A stretch of 60,251 nt of DNA, from NCBI GenBank assembly GCA_937146765.1, contig CAKZRP010000044.1, positions 1 through 60,251 of the forward strand. Direction: 5' to 3'. This document shows, in pieces, positions 7,906-16,629 of this stretch (within the stretch, counting starts at the first letter, position 1; every line of letters begins with the position of its first letter). The notes under the pieces were generated by a model that saw only the letters and a list, made by a program, of their open reading frames with translations, had not been told where the DNA came from and made no database searches. Source of the stretch: an uncultured Paracoccaceae bacterium (GTDB lineage: Bacteria > Pseudomonadota > Alphaproteobacteria > Rhodobacterales > Rhodobacteraceae). The position numbers were made by a program, and so were the translations under genes.

Positions 7906-9858
7906 ATGGCTGAAGTATCTGTCGAGATAAGGGATGGGCTGGCCTGGGTCACAATCGACAATCCTCCGGTGAATGCCATCGGGCGCGCGGTCCGGCAGGG
8001 GCTGCTGGAGACTGTGGAGCAGCTTCGCGACAGCGCGGTGCGGGCGGTGGTGCTGACCGGCGCAGGCCGTGCCTTTGTGGCCGGGGCGGATATCCGCGAG
8101 CTTGGTCAGACACCGCTGGCGCCGGTCCTGCCGGAGGTGCTGGCGGCGATTGCCGGATCGCCGGTGCCCTGGGTCGCGGCCCTGGGTGGGCTTACGCTTG
8201 GCGGCGGGTTGGAGCTGGCGATGGCCTGCCACGCCCGGATTGCGCTGCCCGGGGCAAAGCTGGGTCTGCCGGAGGTCAATCTCGGGATCATTCCCGGATC
8301 CGGTGGCACCGTGCGTCTGCCGCGTCTGGTTCCGATGGCAACCGCCGTCAAGCTGGCGACAAGCGGCAAACCCATCAGTGCGCAAGAAGCGCTGGAGGCG
8401 GGTTTGATCGACCGGCTGGCCTCGGGTGATCTGATGGCCGAGGCCAGTGCGATGGCCCAGGATCTGGCGAAAAGGGGGGGGCTTCTTTCAGCACTGGACC
8501 GGGATCTGGTCGCGGGTGAGGCCATTGATTGGGACGCGCAGGCGGCACAGTTGCGCAAGCGCAGCCGCGGTGCGGCGGCCCCGCTCGAGGCTTTGGCCGC
8601 GTTGAAGTCTGCCGCTCAGGAGCCTGTCGATGTGGCTTTGGCGGGAGAGCGGGCACGCTTTCTGCGGCTGGCCGCATCTGACGAGGCGGCGGCCCTGCGG
8701 CATGTCTTCTTTGCGGAGCGGGCGGCCGGGCAATCCTTGAAGCAGGCGGATGCAGAGCCCGCTGACCTGTCGCGTGTGGGCGTGATCGGCGGTGGCACGA
8801 TGGGGGCGGGGATTGCCACGGCTTTGTTGCTGGCCGGGTCGCAGGTGCGCCTGATCGAGCGCGATACTGCCGCTGCCGAGATGGCGCGAACGCGGGTTGC
8901 AGAAACCATTGCCGCCAGCGTCAAACGCGGTGCCATTGCCGCAGAGAAGGGCGACAGGGCGCTGGCGGGCCTGAGCACCGACACGGATTACGCCTCGCTG
9001 ACCGATTGTGCGCTGGTGATCGAGGCGGTGTTCGAGGATATGGCCGTGAAACGCGAGGTCTTTGCGCGGCTGGACGCGGTGATGCCCGCAGAGGCGATCC
9101 TGGCGACCAATACCTCCTACCTGGATGTGAACGGGCTGGCGGATACGACGAAGGATCCCGCGCGCATCCTCGGCCTGCATTTCTTTTCTCCGGCGCATGT
9201 CATGAAGCTGCTCGAAGTGGTGCGTGGCGAGGCCACCGGCGCAAGGGCACTGGCGACAGGCGGTGCATTGGCAAAGCTGCTGGGTAAGATCCCGGTGGTT
9301 GCCGGGGTCTGCGACGGCTTCATCGGCAACCGGATCATGGCGGCCTACCGGCGGGACTGCGAGTTCATGCTGGAGGAGGGCGCGCTGCCGCAGGAGATCG
9401 ACGCGGCGATGGAGGCCTTCGGCTTTGCCATGGGGATCTATGCTGTTCAGGACATGAGCGGGCTGGACATCGCCTGGGCGCAGCGAAAGGCGCATGCCTC
9501 GCATCGCGATCCTTCCGAGCGCTACGCGCATATTGCCGACCGTTTGTGCGAGGCCGGAAGGCTGGGACGCAAGACCGGCAAGGGGTGGTACGACTACGCC
9601 TCGGGCAAGGCCGGGATCGACCCGGAGGTCACGCGGATCATCGAAAAGGAAAGCGCCAGGGCGGGCCGGACCCGCAAAGCCTTTACCGCTGACGAGATCA
9701 TGGCGCGCATTCTGGCGACACTGCAGCGCGAGGGACAGGCCGTCCTTGACGAAGGCATCGCGGAAACGCCCGCGGATATCGATGTGGTGATGATCACCGG
9801 CTACGGCTTTCCGCGTCACAGGGGTGGGCCGATGTATATGGCGCGCTCCACGGTTTGA
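7906..9858 (+). CDS. Enoyl-CoA hydratase / 3-hydroxyacyl-CoA dehydrogenase fusion (FadB/FadJ-like)
   Basis: A 650-residue bifunctional beta-oxidation protein. The N-terminal hydratase domain (about 1-180) shows GAGRAFVAGADI and the two catalytic glutamates E103 (GGGLELAMACH) and E123 (LPEVNLGIIPGSGGT). A linker leads to the NAD-binding motif GVIGGGTMGAG at about 292-302 and the dehydrogenase domains (NTSYLDVNGLAD, LHFFSPAHVMKLLEVV, GFIGNR). It hydrates trans-2-enoyl-CoA and oxidises the 3-hydroxyacyl-CoA with NAD. The ATG at 7906 is chosen because GGAGGGG lies 6 nt upstream; the in-frame ATG at 7900 is too close to it. It precedes tctBAC and the CoA-ligase genes. Confidence 0.93.
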   Translation: MAEVSVEIRDGLAWVTIDNPPVNAIGRAVRQGLLETVEQLRDSAVRAVVLTGAGRAFVAGADIRELGQTPLAPVLPEVLAAIAGSPVPWVAALGGLTLGGGLELAMACHARIALPGAKLGLPEVNLGIIPGSGGTVRLPRLVPMATAVKLATSGKPISAQEALEAGLIDRLASGDLMAEASAMAQDLAKRGGLLSALDRDLVAGEAIDWDAQAAQLRKRSRGAAAPLEALAALKSAAQEPVDVALAGERARFLRLAASDEAAALRHVFFAERAAGQSLKQADAEPADLSRVGVIGGGTMGAGIATALLLAGSQVRLIERDTAAAEMARTRVAETIAASVKRGAIAAEKGDRALAGLSTDTDYASLTDCALVIEAVFEDMAVKREVFARLDAVMPAEAILATNTSYLDVNGLADTTKDPARILGLHFFSPAHVMKLLEVVRGEATGARALATGGALAKLLGKIPVVAGVCDGFIGNRIMAAYRRDCEFMLEEGALPQEIDAAMEAFGFAMGIYAVQDMSGLDIAWAQRKAHASHRDPSERYAHIADRLCEAGRLGRKTGKGWYDYASGKAGIDPEVTRIIEKESARAGRTRKAFTADEIMARILATLQREGQAVLDEGIAETPADIDVVMITGYGFPRHRGGPMYMARSTV

Positions 9859-9888
9859 CGGCCGCCGACTGCTGGTCCGAACCCTGAC

Positions 9889-9902
9889 CAGACCAAACCG
9901 AA
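9889..9902 (+). promoter_or_regulatory. Candidate regulon motif upstream of tctB
   Basis: CAGACCAAACCGAA lies about 112-125 bp before the tctB start. The core GACCAAACC (9891-9899) recurs upstream of the FadB-like gene and of the hydrolase gene ending at 41064. An overlapping inverted repeat, CTGGTC with GACCAG, is directly upstream. Confidence 0.45.
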
Positions 9903-10013
9903 GTGCCTGCAGGCCAAACATATACTCAGTTCACGAAACGGGCTCCGATTTGGGACATTTGCATTGAGGAGTGCTGCCAACGTCCGGTCAGGGCGTTGGG
10001 AAGGGAGGATCAA

Positions 10014-10514
10014 ATGGAAGACTACAAGAAGGCCCTTGGATGGCGGCTGCGCTGGGATGTTGTGCGTGGCTCCCTGCCGGTTGTGGACCTGATAGGCTGC
10101 GCGGCCCTGTTCGTCGTATTCTGGCAATATTATTCGCAGGCAGCCGCCCTTCCGGCGCCGCTGAACAAGATTGACATCGGCGCGGGCGGCTTTCCGACAC
10201 TGCTGGCGCTGGCGACACTGATCGCGATCGTCGCCGTTTCGATCTCTGCCATTGTCCGTCTGCTGGATCCGGTGCCTGTCACCTGGGTTTCCGTGCGGCG
10301 GCCGGTGTTTGTACTGGCGACGGTCGGGCTGCTCGTCCTGCAGTCGATCTATTTCGAGCGGCTCGGAACCTTGCCGAGCGTTCTGACCTTTGCCGCGCTG
10401 ACGATGCTGGCCTGCGGTGAACGCCGCCCGCTGCACCTGATCGGCGTGCCGGTCGCGCTTGGCGCCTTCATCTATGTCGTCTTCAATCTGGCGCTTGCCG
10501 TCAATCTGCCCTGA
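10014..10514 (+). CDS. tctB: Tripartite tricarboxylate transporter small membrane subunit TctB
   Basis: A 166-residue membrane protein with four hydrophobic helices, the usual size and topology of TctB. It is immediately upstream of tctA in the conserved order B-A-C. The start MEDYKKALG at 10014 is chosen because AAGGGAGGA ends 4 nt upstream; the frame is open further but the extension is not hydrophobic or family-like. TctB supports the large TctA channel in secondary, ion-driven uptake of carboxylates delivered by TctC. Confidence 0.88.
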   Translation: MEDYKKALGWRLRWDVVRGSLPVVDLIGCAALFVVFWQYYSQAAALPAPLNKIDIGAGGFPTLLALATLIAIVAVSISAIVRLLDPVPVTWVSVRRPVFVLATVGLLVLQSIYFERLGTLPSVLTFAALTMLACGERRPLHLIGVPVALGAFIYVVFNLALAVNLP

Positions 10515-10523
10515 GGAACAAAC

Positions 10524-12020
10524 ATGCTTGAGACTCTTGCAATCGGTTTTTCCGCATTCGGCGATCCTATGGTCTGGTTCGCCCTGGTCTTCGGAGCCTT
10601 GGCCGGCTATTTGATCGGAGCGATCCCCGGTCTGGGACCGAGCCTTGGCGTCGCGCTGCTGATCCCTTTCACCTATGGCATGGACCCGGTGGTTTCCATT
10701 GTCGGCCTCGTCGCTCTCTATGCGGCGGCGGAATATGGTGGCGCGATCACGGCCATCCTGATCAACTCTCCGGGGACGGCAGCGGCGGTGGCCACCTCCT
10801 GGGACGGCTATCCGCTGACCCAGCAGGGCCGCACCGGGGAGGCGCTCACCGTCTCGATCCTGTCTTCCGGCGCGGGCATCTTCATCTCGACCCTGCTGCT
10901 GATCATCACGGCCATTCCCCTGTCGGAATTCGCCCTGCGCTTTGGACCCGGCGAATATTTCGCGCTGGCGCTTGTCGGCCTCAGCCTCGTGGCCGGCCTG
11001 GCAGAGGGCTCGCCGCTCAAGGGGACCGTCGCCATGGGCATCGGCCTGGCGCTGGCGACCATCGGGCTGGACGTGCAGACCGGCACGCCGCGCTTTACCA
11101 TGGGCAATCCGGAATTCTTCGAGGGCCTTCCGCTGGTGCCGGTCCTGCTGGGGCTTTATGCCCTGTCCGAAGTCCTGTTCATGATCGAGGACGGCCCCTC
11201 CGAAAAGCTGAAGAGCGCCCCGATCAACGGCCTTATGGGGCTGCCGGTCAAGGCCATCCTCGGGTTGAAAACGGCAATCCTGCGCAGCTCGGTTCTGGGC
11301 TATGTGATCGGCGTCATCCCGGGGGCGGGCGCCTCCATCGCCTCCTTCGTCGCCTATGCGGTGTCCAAGCGCATGTCCAAGACGCCGGAGAAATTCGGCA
11401 AGGGATCTCTGGAGGGTGTTGCCTCCTCCGAGGCGGCAAACAACTCCGCCGTGGCCGGAGCGATGGCGCCGCTGCTGGCTCTAGGCATTCCGGGCTCTCC
11501 GACCACCGCGATCATGATCGGCGCGCTGATGGTGCAGGGCATCCAGCCGGGGCCGCTCTTGTTCACCAAATCGCCGGAGATTCCCTATACCATCTTTGCA
11601 TCGCTCTGGATCGGGATCCCGATCATGGTGTTGATCGGTCTGGCCGGTGCCAAGATCTGGGCGCGCGTCGCCAATATCCCGCGTCCCGCCATCGCGGCCA
11701 TCGTGGCGGGGATCTGCTATGTCGGGGCCTATGCATCGCATACCACCATGTTCCCGGTCCATGTGATGACGGCCTTCGGCATCCTGGGATATATCCTGCG
11801 CAAGCTGGAAATTCCGCTGGCCCCGATCATCCTGGCGCTGGTTCTGGGCGAAATGATGGAAACCAATTTCCGCCGCGCGCTGATCTCGAACAAGGGCGAG
11901 TGGGACATTTTCTACACCTCGCCGATGACCGTGATCCTGATCCTGATCGCCGTTCTGGCCTTTGTGCTGCCGGGGCTGTCGCAGCTGCGTGCCCGCCGCG
12001 CCAAGGCCTCGGCCGTTTGA
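10524..12020 (+). CDS. tctA: Tripartite tricarboxylate transporter large membrane subunit TctA
   Basis: A 498-residue inner-membrane carrier with about twelve hydrophobic segments. The signature GAIPGLGPSLGVALLIPFTYG near residue 30 and the internal counterpart GVIPGAGASIASFVAYAVSK near residue 260 show the duplicated TctA architecture, and LALGIPGSPTTAIMIGALMVQG is also typical. It starts 9 bp after tctB. It carries out ion-coupled transport of a carboxylate handed over by the periplasmic protein encoded at 12138; the substrate cannot be read from sequence. Confidence 0.95.
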   Translation: MLETLAIGFSAFGDPMVWFALVFGALAGYLIGAIPGLGPSLGVALLIPFTYGMDPVVSIVGLVALYAAAEYGGAITAILINSPGTAAAVATSWDGYPLTQQGRTGEALTVSILSSGAGIFISTLLLIITAIPLSEFALRFGPGEYFALALVGLSLVAGLAEGSPLKGTVAMGIGLALATIGLDVQTGTPRFTMGNPEFFEGLPLVPVLLGLYALSEVLFMIEDGPSEKLKSAPINGLMGLPVKAILGLKTAILRSSVLGYVIGVIPGAGASIASFVAYAVSKRMSKTPEKFGKGSLEGVASSEAANNSAVAGAMAPLLALGIPGSPTTAIMIGALMVQGIQPGPLLFTKSPEIPYTIFASLWIGIPIMVLIGLAGAKIWARVANIPRPAIAAIVAGICYVGAYASHTTMFPVHVMTAFGILGYILRKLEIPLAPIILALVLGEMMETNFRRALISNKGEWDIFYTSPMTVILILIAVLAFVLPGLSQLRARRAKASAV

Positions 12021-12034
12021 CCAAGTTTAGAGTC

Positions 12035-12074
12035 CCCGTTGCCTGACAAACCCTCAGTTCAATCAGGCAGCGGG
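12035..12074 (+). other. mRNA hairpin between tctA and tctC
   Basis: CCCGTTGCCTGA (12035-12046) pairs with TCAGGCAGCGGG (12063-12074): a 12-bp stem with one G-U pair and a 16-nt loop. No U-tract follows. Together with the hairpin at 13142-13166 it brackets the tctC cistron, a layout suited to making a more stable mRNA segment for the binding protein. Confidence 0.6.
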
Positions 12075-12137
12075 AAGGCGGACACTACAGCGGTGCGAAA
12101 ACGCCACGAAATATGAAGACTGCTTTGGGAGGAAACA

Positions 12138-13130
12138 ATGGCAATCTCGAAACTCAAGAACATGATGCTGGGCATGACCTGCGCCGCGACCTTGGCCTTT
12201 GGCCTCGCCCAGGGTGCCGCGGCCGAGGACTGGGCGCCGGAGGGCCCGGTCGAGTTTGTCCTGCATACAAAGCCGGGCGGTGGTGTCGATGTCTACGCCC
12301 GCACATTGGCCAAGGAGCTGGAGCCCATTATCGGCCAGACGGTGGTGATCGTGAACGCGCCCGGTGGGGGCGGTGCGACACAAATGGCAAAGGTGCGTAC
12401 GGCCAAGCCGGACGGCCTGACCCTGGGGGTCAACACGGTCACGCATTTCACCTCGATGCTGACCAATCTGCGCGGCACGTTCTCCACCGACGATTTCGAG
12501 TGGATCGCCCTGTCGCAGATCGACCCGATCCTGTTCTTCGTGTCCAAGGAGTCCGACCTGACTTCGGTCACCGACCTGGTCGAAAAGGCAAAGGCCAATG
12601 GGGGCGAGGTCAACATCGGCGGCTTCGGTCCGGTCGGTTCGATGCAGAACATCGGCATGACCATGCTGGAAGAAGCCGCCGGGGTGAAGTTCAACTGGGT
12701 CGCCTTTGAATCCACGCCCGACATCATTGCGGCCGTCCTCGGCGGTCACATCGATGTGGGGGTCTCCAACCTCGGCCCGGCGCTGGAATTCTTTGAGGCC
12801 GACCGCCTGAAGGGGCTCGGCGTTCTGGGCGAAAAGCGTCTTGGCACCCTGCCCGAGATGCAGACCTTCAGCGAGCAGGGCTATGATGTCGACAACAACT
12901 GGCTGCAGGTTCGTGGCGTCTTCGGTCCCAAGGGCATGCCCGTCGAGCTGCAACAGCAGATCGCCGATGCCATCCACAAGGCGATGGCGACCGAGAGCTA
13001 CCAGACCTATGCCCGCGCTTCGGGTGTGGAAGACAGCGATTTCGGTCCGGTCGAATATGCGGAATTCGTCAAGAACCTGAACGCCCTGGCCGAAGAGCAG
13101 CTTTCCGCCGCGGGCCTGACCTCGAACTGA
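12138..13130 (+). CDS. tctC: Periplasmic solute-binding protein of the Bug/TctC family (Bug1)
   Basis: A 330-residue Bug-type binding protein. Residues 1-28 form a signal peptide (ending GLAQGAAAED). Typical Bug features follow: VEFVLHTKPGGGVDVYARTL, VIVNAPGGGGATQMAKVRTA, AKPDGLTLGVNT and AAVLGGHIDVGVSNLG. It has a GGGAGGA ribosome site and follows tctBA as the periplasmic component. It is closely similar to Bug proteins encoded at 30879 and 41259, sharing LGVNT-x-T-x-FT-x-M-x-TNL-x-G-x-F, so the three may serve related ligands or share the one TctAB carrier. Confidence 0.92.
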   Translation: MAISKLKNMMLGMTCAATLAFGLAQGAAAEDWAPEGPVEFVLHTKPGGGVDVYARTLAKELEPIIGQTVVIVNAPGGGGATQMAKVRTAKPDGLTLGVNTVTHFTSMLTNLRGTFSTDDFEWIALSQIDPILFFVSKESDLTSVTDLVEKAKANGGEVNIGGFGPVGSMQNIGMTMLEEAAGVKFNWVAFESTPDIIAAVLGGHIDVGVSNLGPALEFFEADRLKGLGVLGEKRLGTLPEMQTFSEQGYDVDNNWLQVRGVFGPKGMPVELQQQIADAIHKAMATESYQTYARASGVEDSDFGPVEYAEFVKNLNALAEEQLSAAGLTSN

Positions 13131-13141
13131 GGTCCGCCACT

Positions 13142-13166
13142 TCCCGCCCGGGTCGTCCGGGCGGGA
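13142..13166 (+). other. Perfect hairpin after tctC
   Basis: TCCCGCCCGG (13142-13151) and CCGGGCGGGA (13157-13166) form a perfect 10-bp stem with a 5-nt loop. It is followed by CCCCCTCTGC rather than a U-tract, so read-through into the CoA-transferase gene is likely and the hairpin may protect the tctC mRNA end. Confidence 0.65.
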
Positions 13167-13194
13167 CCCCCTCTGCATCAAACGGGACAACACT

Positions 13195-14424
13195 ATGTCT
13201 GGCGCATTCACTGGCCTCAGGGTCATCGACACGACCCATGTTCTGGCGGGACCCTATGCAAGCTATCAGATGGCGCTGCTGGGCGCCGAGGTGATCAAGC
13301 TCGAAGCGCCCCAGGACCCCGATCAGGCCCGGTTCAACGGCACTGACCGCGACTTGGTGCGCGCGGCCATGGGGACGGCCTTTCTGGCACAGGGGGCCGG
13401 AAAGAAAGCCCTGGCGCTGGACCTGAAATCGGAGGCCGGACGCGATGCGCTGCTGAAGCTGGCCGAGAGGGCCGATGTCTTTGTCGAGAACTACCGGCCC
13501 GGTGCCTTCGAGGATCTTGGACTTGGCTACGAAGACCTTGCTGCGGTCAATCCGCGCCTGATCTATTGTTCGGTCTCAGCCTTCGGGGCCACCGGGCCGC
13601 GCCGACATCAGACCGGCTATGATAATGTGATCCAGGCGTTCTCGGGCATCATGGACATGACCGGCCACGGCGACGACCGGCCGCTGAAATGCGGTGCCCC
13701 GGTGGTTGATTACGCGACCGGGCTGACGGCGGCCTTTGCAATCTCTGCCGCGCTGTTCCAGCGTGAACGCACAGGAAAGGGCCAACATATCGACGTCTCG
13801 ATGCTGGATGTTGCGATGACCTTGATGACCGCGCCCGCAACGGATTTCTTGTTGACCGGCAAACACCCGAAGGCAAAGGGCAATTCCTATGCCTTTGCCA
13901 CGCTTGGCATGTATCAGGCCGCCGATGAACCGCTGATGATCGCGGCCTCGAACCTGCGGCAGCAACGCCGGTTGTGGATCGGGTTGGGGCGGGAGGATCT
14001 GGTCAAGACCGACAACCTGGCCCGGATCGACGATTACAAGACCGAGCAAGCCGCTCTTGCCTCGATCATCGAAACCATGCCTGCGGCCTATTGGGAAGAG
14101 TTCTTCAATGAACGGCGTGTGCCCGCCTCGCGCATCCGCCGCCTCGAAGAGGCGCTGGACGACCCGCAGGCCAGGGCGCGCGCGCAATTCCTGCGCCTGG
14201 CCGATCCCAGCGGCCGGCTGGAGGGCCTGCGGGTGCCATCGGTGGCCTTCCGTATGTCGCAGTCGGAAACGGGCGTGACCCTGGCGCCGCAACCCGTGGG
14301 GGCGCAGACCGTCGATATCCTGCGGTCCATCGGCCTCGGCGATGCGGAGATCGAGGCGATGTGCCTCGCAGGACTGGCGCTTCAGGCCTCGGAGCCGGGC
14401 GCAAGGGAGAGGGTGAAGCCATGA
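13195..14424 (+). CDS. CaiB/BaiF-family CoA-transferase (copy 1)
   Basis: A 409-residue class III CoA-transferase. The N-terminal RVIDTTHVLAGPYASYQMALLGAEVIKLE is characteristic; the catalytic aspartate is expected at D172 in VVDYATGLTAA, and VFVENYRPGAFEDLGLGYEDL is another family block. It would transfer CoA between a donor acyl-CoA and the imported carboxylate, with no ATP cost. It follows tctC and overlaps the MmgE/PrpD gene by ATGA, tying transport to activation. A close paralogue lies at 33899-35092. The acyl substrate is unknown. Confidence 0.92.
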   Translation: MSGAFTGLRVIDTTHVLAGPYASYQMALLGAEVIKLEAPQDPDQARFNGTDRDLVRAAMGTAFLAQGAGKKALALDLKSEAGRDALLKLAERADVFVENYRPGAFEDLGLGYEDLAAVNPRLIYCSVSAFGATGPRRHQTGYDNVIQAFSGIMDMTGHGDDRPLKCGAPVVDYATGLTAAFAISAALFQRERTGKGQHIDVSMLDVAMTLMTAPATDFLLTGKHPKAKGNSYAFATLGMYQAADEPLMIAASNLRQQRRLWIGLGREDLVKTDNLARIDDYKTEQAALASIIETMPAAYWEEFFNERRVPASRIRRLEEALDDPQARARAQFLRLADPSGRLEGLRVPSVAFRMSQSETGVTLAPQPVGAQTVDILRSIGLGDAEIEAMCLAGLALQASEPGARERVKP

Positions 14425-15770
14425 CGCGCGCGATCGAACGACTGGCGGATCTGGCCGCCGGATGGCGGGAGGCCTCCCTCTCGGAGGCGCTTCGTGAGGC
14501 GGTGCAATGTGCAACGCTGGACTGGTTCGCAACGACCCTGCCGGGGACCCTGCAACCGCCGGCCACGCTCCTGGCTGCCAGCGGGCTGGGCCGGGCGGCT
14601 GGCAATGCCTGGTGCTACACCGGCGAGCGGCGGATCGACCCGCGCAGCGCGGCCTTTATCAACGGCTCGGCCAGCCACACGGTGGAATTCGACGACATCT
14701 TCCGCGATGGCGGCTATCACCCGGGATCGCCCACCTTTGCCGCCGCATTGGCCCTGGCGCAGGATCTGGGCGCCTCCCGGGAGGCTTTTGACCGCGCGGT
14801 CATCGGCGGCTATGAGGTCGGCTGCCGGATCGCGATGGCGTTGCAACCCAGCCATTACAGGAACTGGCACATCACCGGAACCGTCGGCACCTTCGGTGCC
14901 GCCACGGCTGCGGCCATGCTGATGGGGTGTCAGCGCGACGGGATCGCAAATGCTATTGCCATCGCCGCCAGCTTTGCCGGGGGCGTGCAACAGAACCTGC
15001 AGGGCGAAAGCATGGTCAAGGCGATGCATCCCGGTCATGCGGCCGATGCGGGCATCCTTGCCGCCTATGCGGCTGCCGCAGGGGCAACGGGGGCCTGGGA
15101 CAGCCTGGACGGCCCCAAAGGATATGCAGCCGCCACCAGTGACAGCACCGGCAATTGGGATGCGGCCTTCGACGGGGCAGGGGAGTGGACCCCGATCACC
15201 CGGATGACGGTGAAGATCCACGGCTGTTGCGGTCATATCTTCCCCGCGCTCGACGCGTTGGAGACCCTGCGCGCCGAACATGGTTTTGGCCCCGAGGATA
15301 TCGACGCCATTCGCATCGAAGGCTACGGGCCGACCAAGGAGATCTGCGACCGGCCGGACCCTCAGGTCGCGCAGGAGGCAAGGTTCAGCGCGCAATATTG
15401 CCTTGCGGCCCAGATGGTGCTGGGCGGGGTGCGGCTCGGGGCCTTTACGCCCGAGGCACTGACCAGTGCCGAGATCCGCGCGCTGATGCCGCGCATCACC
15501 GTCGAGCGCGCCGAGGATCTGGCGGCGGAATACCCGCGCAGGCGCATGGCACGGCTGCATGTCACGCTGAAGGACGGGCGGTCATGGAGCCATTTCCAGC
15601 CCTCGCGGCGTGGCGATCCGGACAATCCGATTTCGCGCGCCGATCTGGAAGCCAAGTTCGAAGAATTGGTCGCCCCGGTGCTGAATGCCCCGGACCTGCA
15701 ACGGCTGCGCAAGACCGTCTTTGACGGCACCGACCTGCCCGATGCCGTCACCAGAAGGCGCAACGGATAA
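14421..15770 (+). CDS. MmgE/PrpD-family protein
   Basis: A 449-residue protein of the MmgE/PrpD family, which includes 2-methylcitrate dehydratase and cis-aconitate decarboxylase. Family blocks include INGSASHTVEFDDI near residue 75, the GGVQQNLQGESMVKAMHPGHAA region near 200, and KIHGCCGHIFPALDAL near 270. The start at 14421 overlaps the CoA-transferase stop (ATGA). Paralogues outside the methylcitrate cycle often sit with CaiB/BaiF genes and tripartite transporters, as here. A hydro-lyase or decarboxylase reaction on a di- or tricarboxylate is the best guess; no methylcitrate synthase is present. Confidence 0.88.
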   Translation: MTRAIERLADLAAGWREASLSEALREAVQCATLDWFATTLPGTLQPPATLLAASGLGRAAGNAWCYTGERRIDPRSAAFINGSASHTVEFDDIFRDGGYHPGSPTFAAALALAQDLGASREAFDRAVIGGYEVGCRIAMALQPSHYRNWHITGTVGTFGAATAAAMLMGCQRDGIANAIAIAASFAGGVQQNLQGESMVKAMHPGHAADAGILAAYAAAAGATGAWDSLDGPKGYAAATSDSTGNWDAAFDGAGEWTPITRMTVKIHGCCGHIFPALDALETLRAEHGFGPEDIDAIRIEGYGPTKEICDRPDPQVAQEARFSAQYCLAAQMVLGGVRLGAFTPEALTSAEIRALMPRITVERAEDLAAEYPRRRMARLHVTLKDGRSWSHFQPSRRGDPDNPISRADLEAKFEELVAPVLNAPDLQRLRKTVFDGTDLPDAVTRRRNG

Positions 15771-15817
15771 ATTGTGAAATGGCAGCCCCGGCTGCAGACA
15801 GACAAGAAGGAAGAGCC

Positions 15818-16618
15818 ATGGACACCGCAGTTTCCCTGCCCGAGTTCATCACCGTGTCGCAGGATGAGGGGATCGCAACGATCACCCTGAACCGGCCCGA
15901 CAAGCGCAATGCGATCAACGACCAGATGCGTGCCGAACTGATTGCCGCCTTTGCCGAGGCGGATGCGGACAAGGACGTGCGCGCCATTATCCTGACCGGC
16001 GCGGGCAAAGGCTTCTGCTCGGGCGGCGATATCGCCGGCATGCGGGCGCGGCTTGATGCGCCGACCGGCGAAGTGGCCTTCAACGGCTGGAAGCGGCAGA
16101 AGAACACCCATCGGGGCGTCGCGGCCATCCACGGGGTGACCAAGCCGGTGATCGCGGCGGTGAACGGCGGCGCCTATGGCCTCGGGCTCGATATGGCGCT
16201 GGCCTGCGATTTCATCATCGCCGCCGAGGGCGCGAAGATGTCGATGAGCTTCATCAAGCGCGGGCTCGTCTCCGACGGTGGCGGCATGTATTTCCTGCCG
16301 CGCCGGGTGGGTCTTTCCAAGGCCAAAGAGCTGATCTTCTCGGCACGGGTTGTCGAGACCGAGGAGGCGCTGGCCATCGGCATGGTCGACCGCGTTGCAA
16401 CACCCGAGGCGCTGCTTTCTGAGGCGCATGCCTGGGCCAAGGAGCTGACCGTGGGCTCGGCGACCGCCATCGCGCTGACCAAGGAGATCATGGACAAGAC
16501 TTTCGAGCGGTCCGACGAAGAGATCTTTGCGCTGGGTCGCGAGGCGCAGGCCATGTGCTACACCACCGCCGAGCACCGCCAGTCGGTGGAAGATTTCCTC
16601 AACAAACTGTCGAAATAA
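15818..16618 (+). CDS. Enoyl-CoA hydratase/isomerase family protein
   Basis: A 266-residue crotonase-fold protein. The CoA-binding and oxyanion-hole motifs are visible as GAGKGFCSGGDIAGMRARL near residue 60 and AAVNGGAYGLGLDMALACD near residue 115. In the second catalytic region the usual glutamate is replaced: GLVSDGGGMYFLPRRVG has Asp-Gly-Gly, as in isomerase- or hydrolase-like members, so strict hydratase activity is not certain. The ATG at 15818 has an AAGAAGGAAGAG site just upstream. It lies between MmgE/PrpD and the acyl-CoA ligase in one co-directional run. Confidence 0.88.
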   Translation: MDTAVSLPEFITVSQDEGIATITLNRPDKRNAINDQMRAELIAAFAEADADKDVRAIILTGAGKGFCSGGDIAGMRARLDAPTGEVAFNGWKRQKNTHRGVAAIHGVTKPVIAAVNGGAYGLGLDMALACDFIIAAEGAKMSMSFIKRGLVSDGGGMYFLPRRVGLSKAKELIFSARVVETEEALAIGMVDRVATPEALLSEAHAWAKELTVGSATAIALTKEIMDKTFERSDEEIFALGREAQAMCYTTAEHRQSVEDFLNKLSK

Positions 16619-16629
16619 GGGCCGCCGCA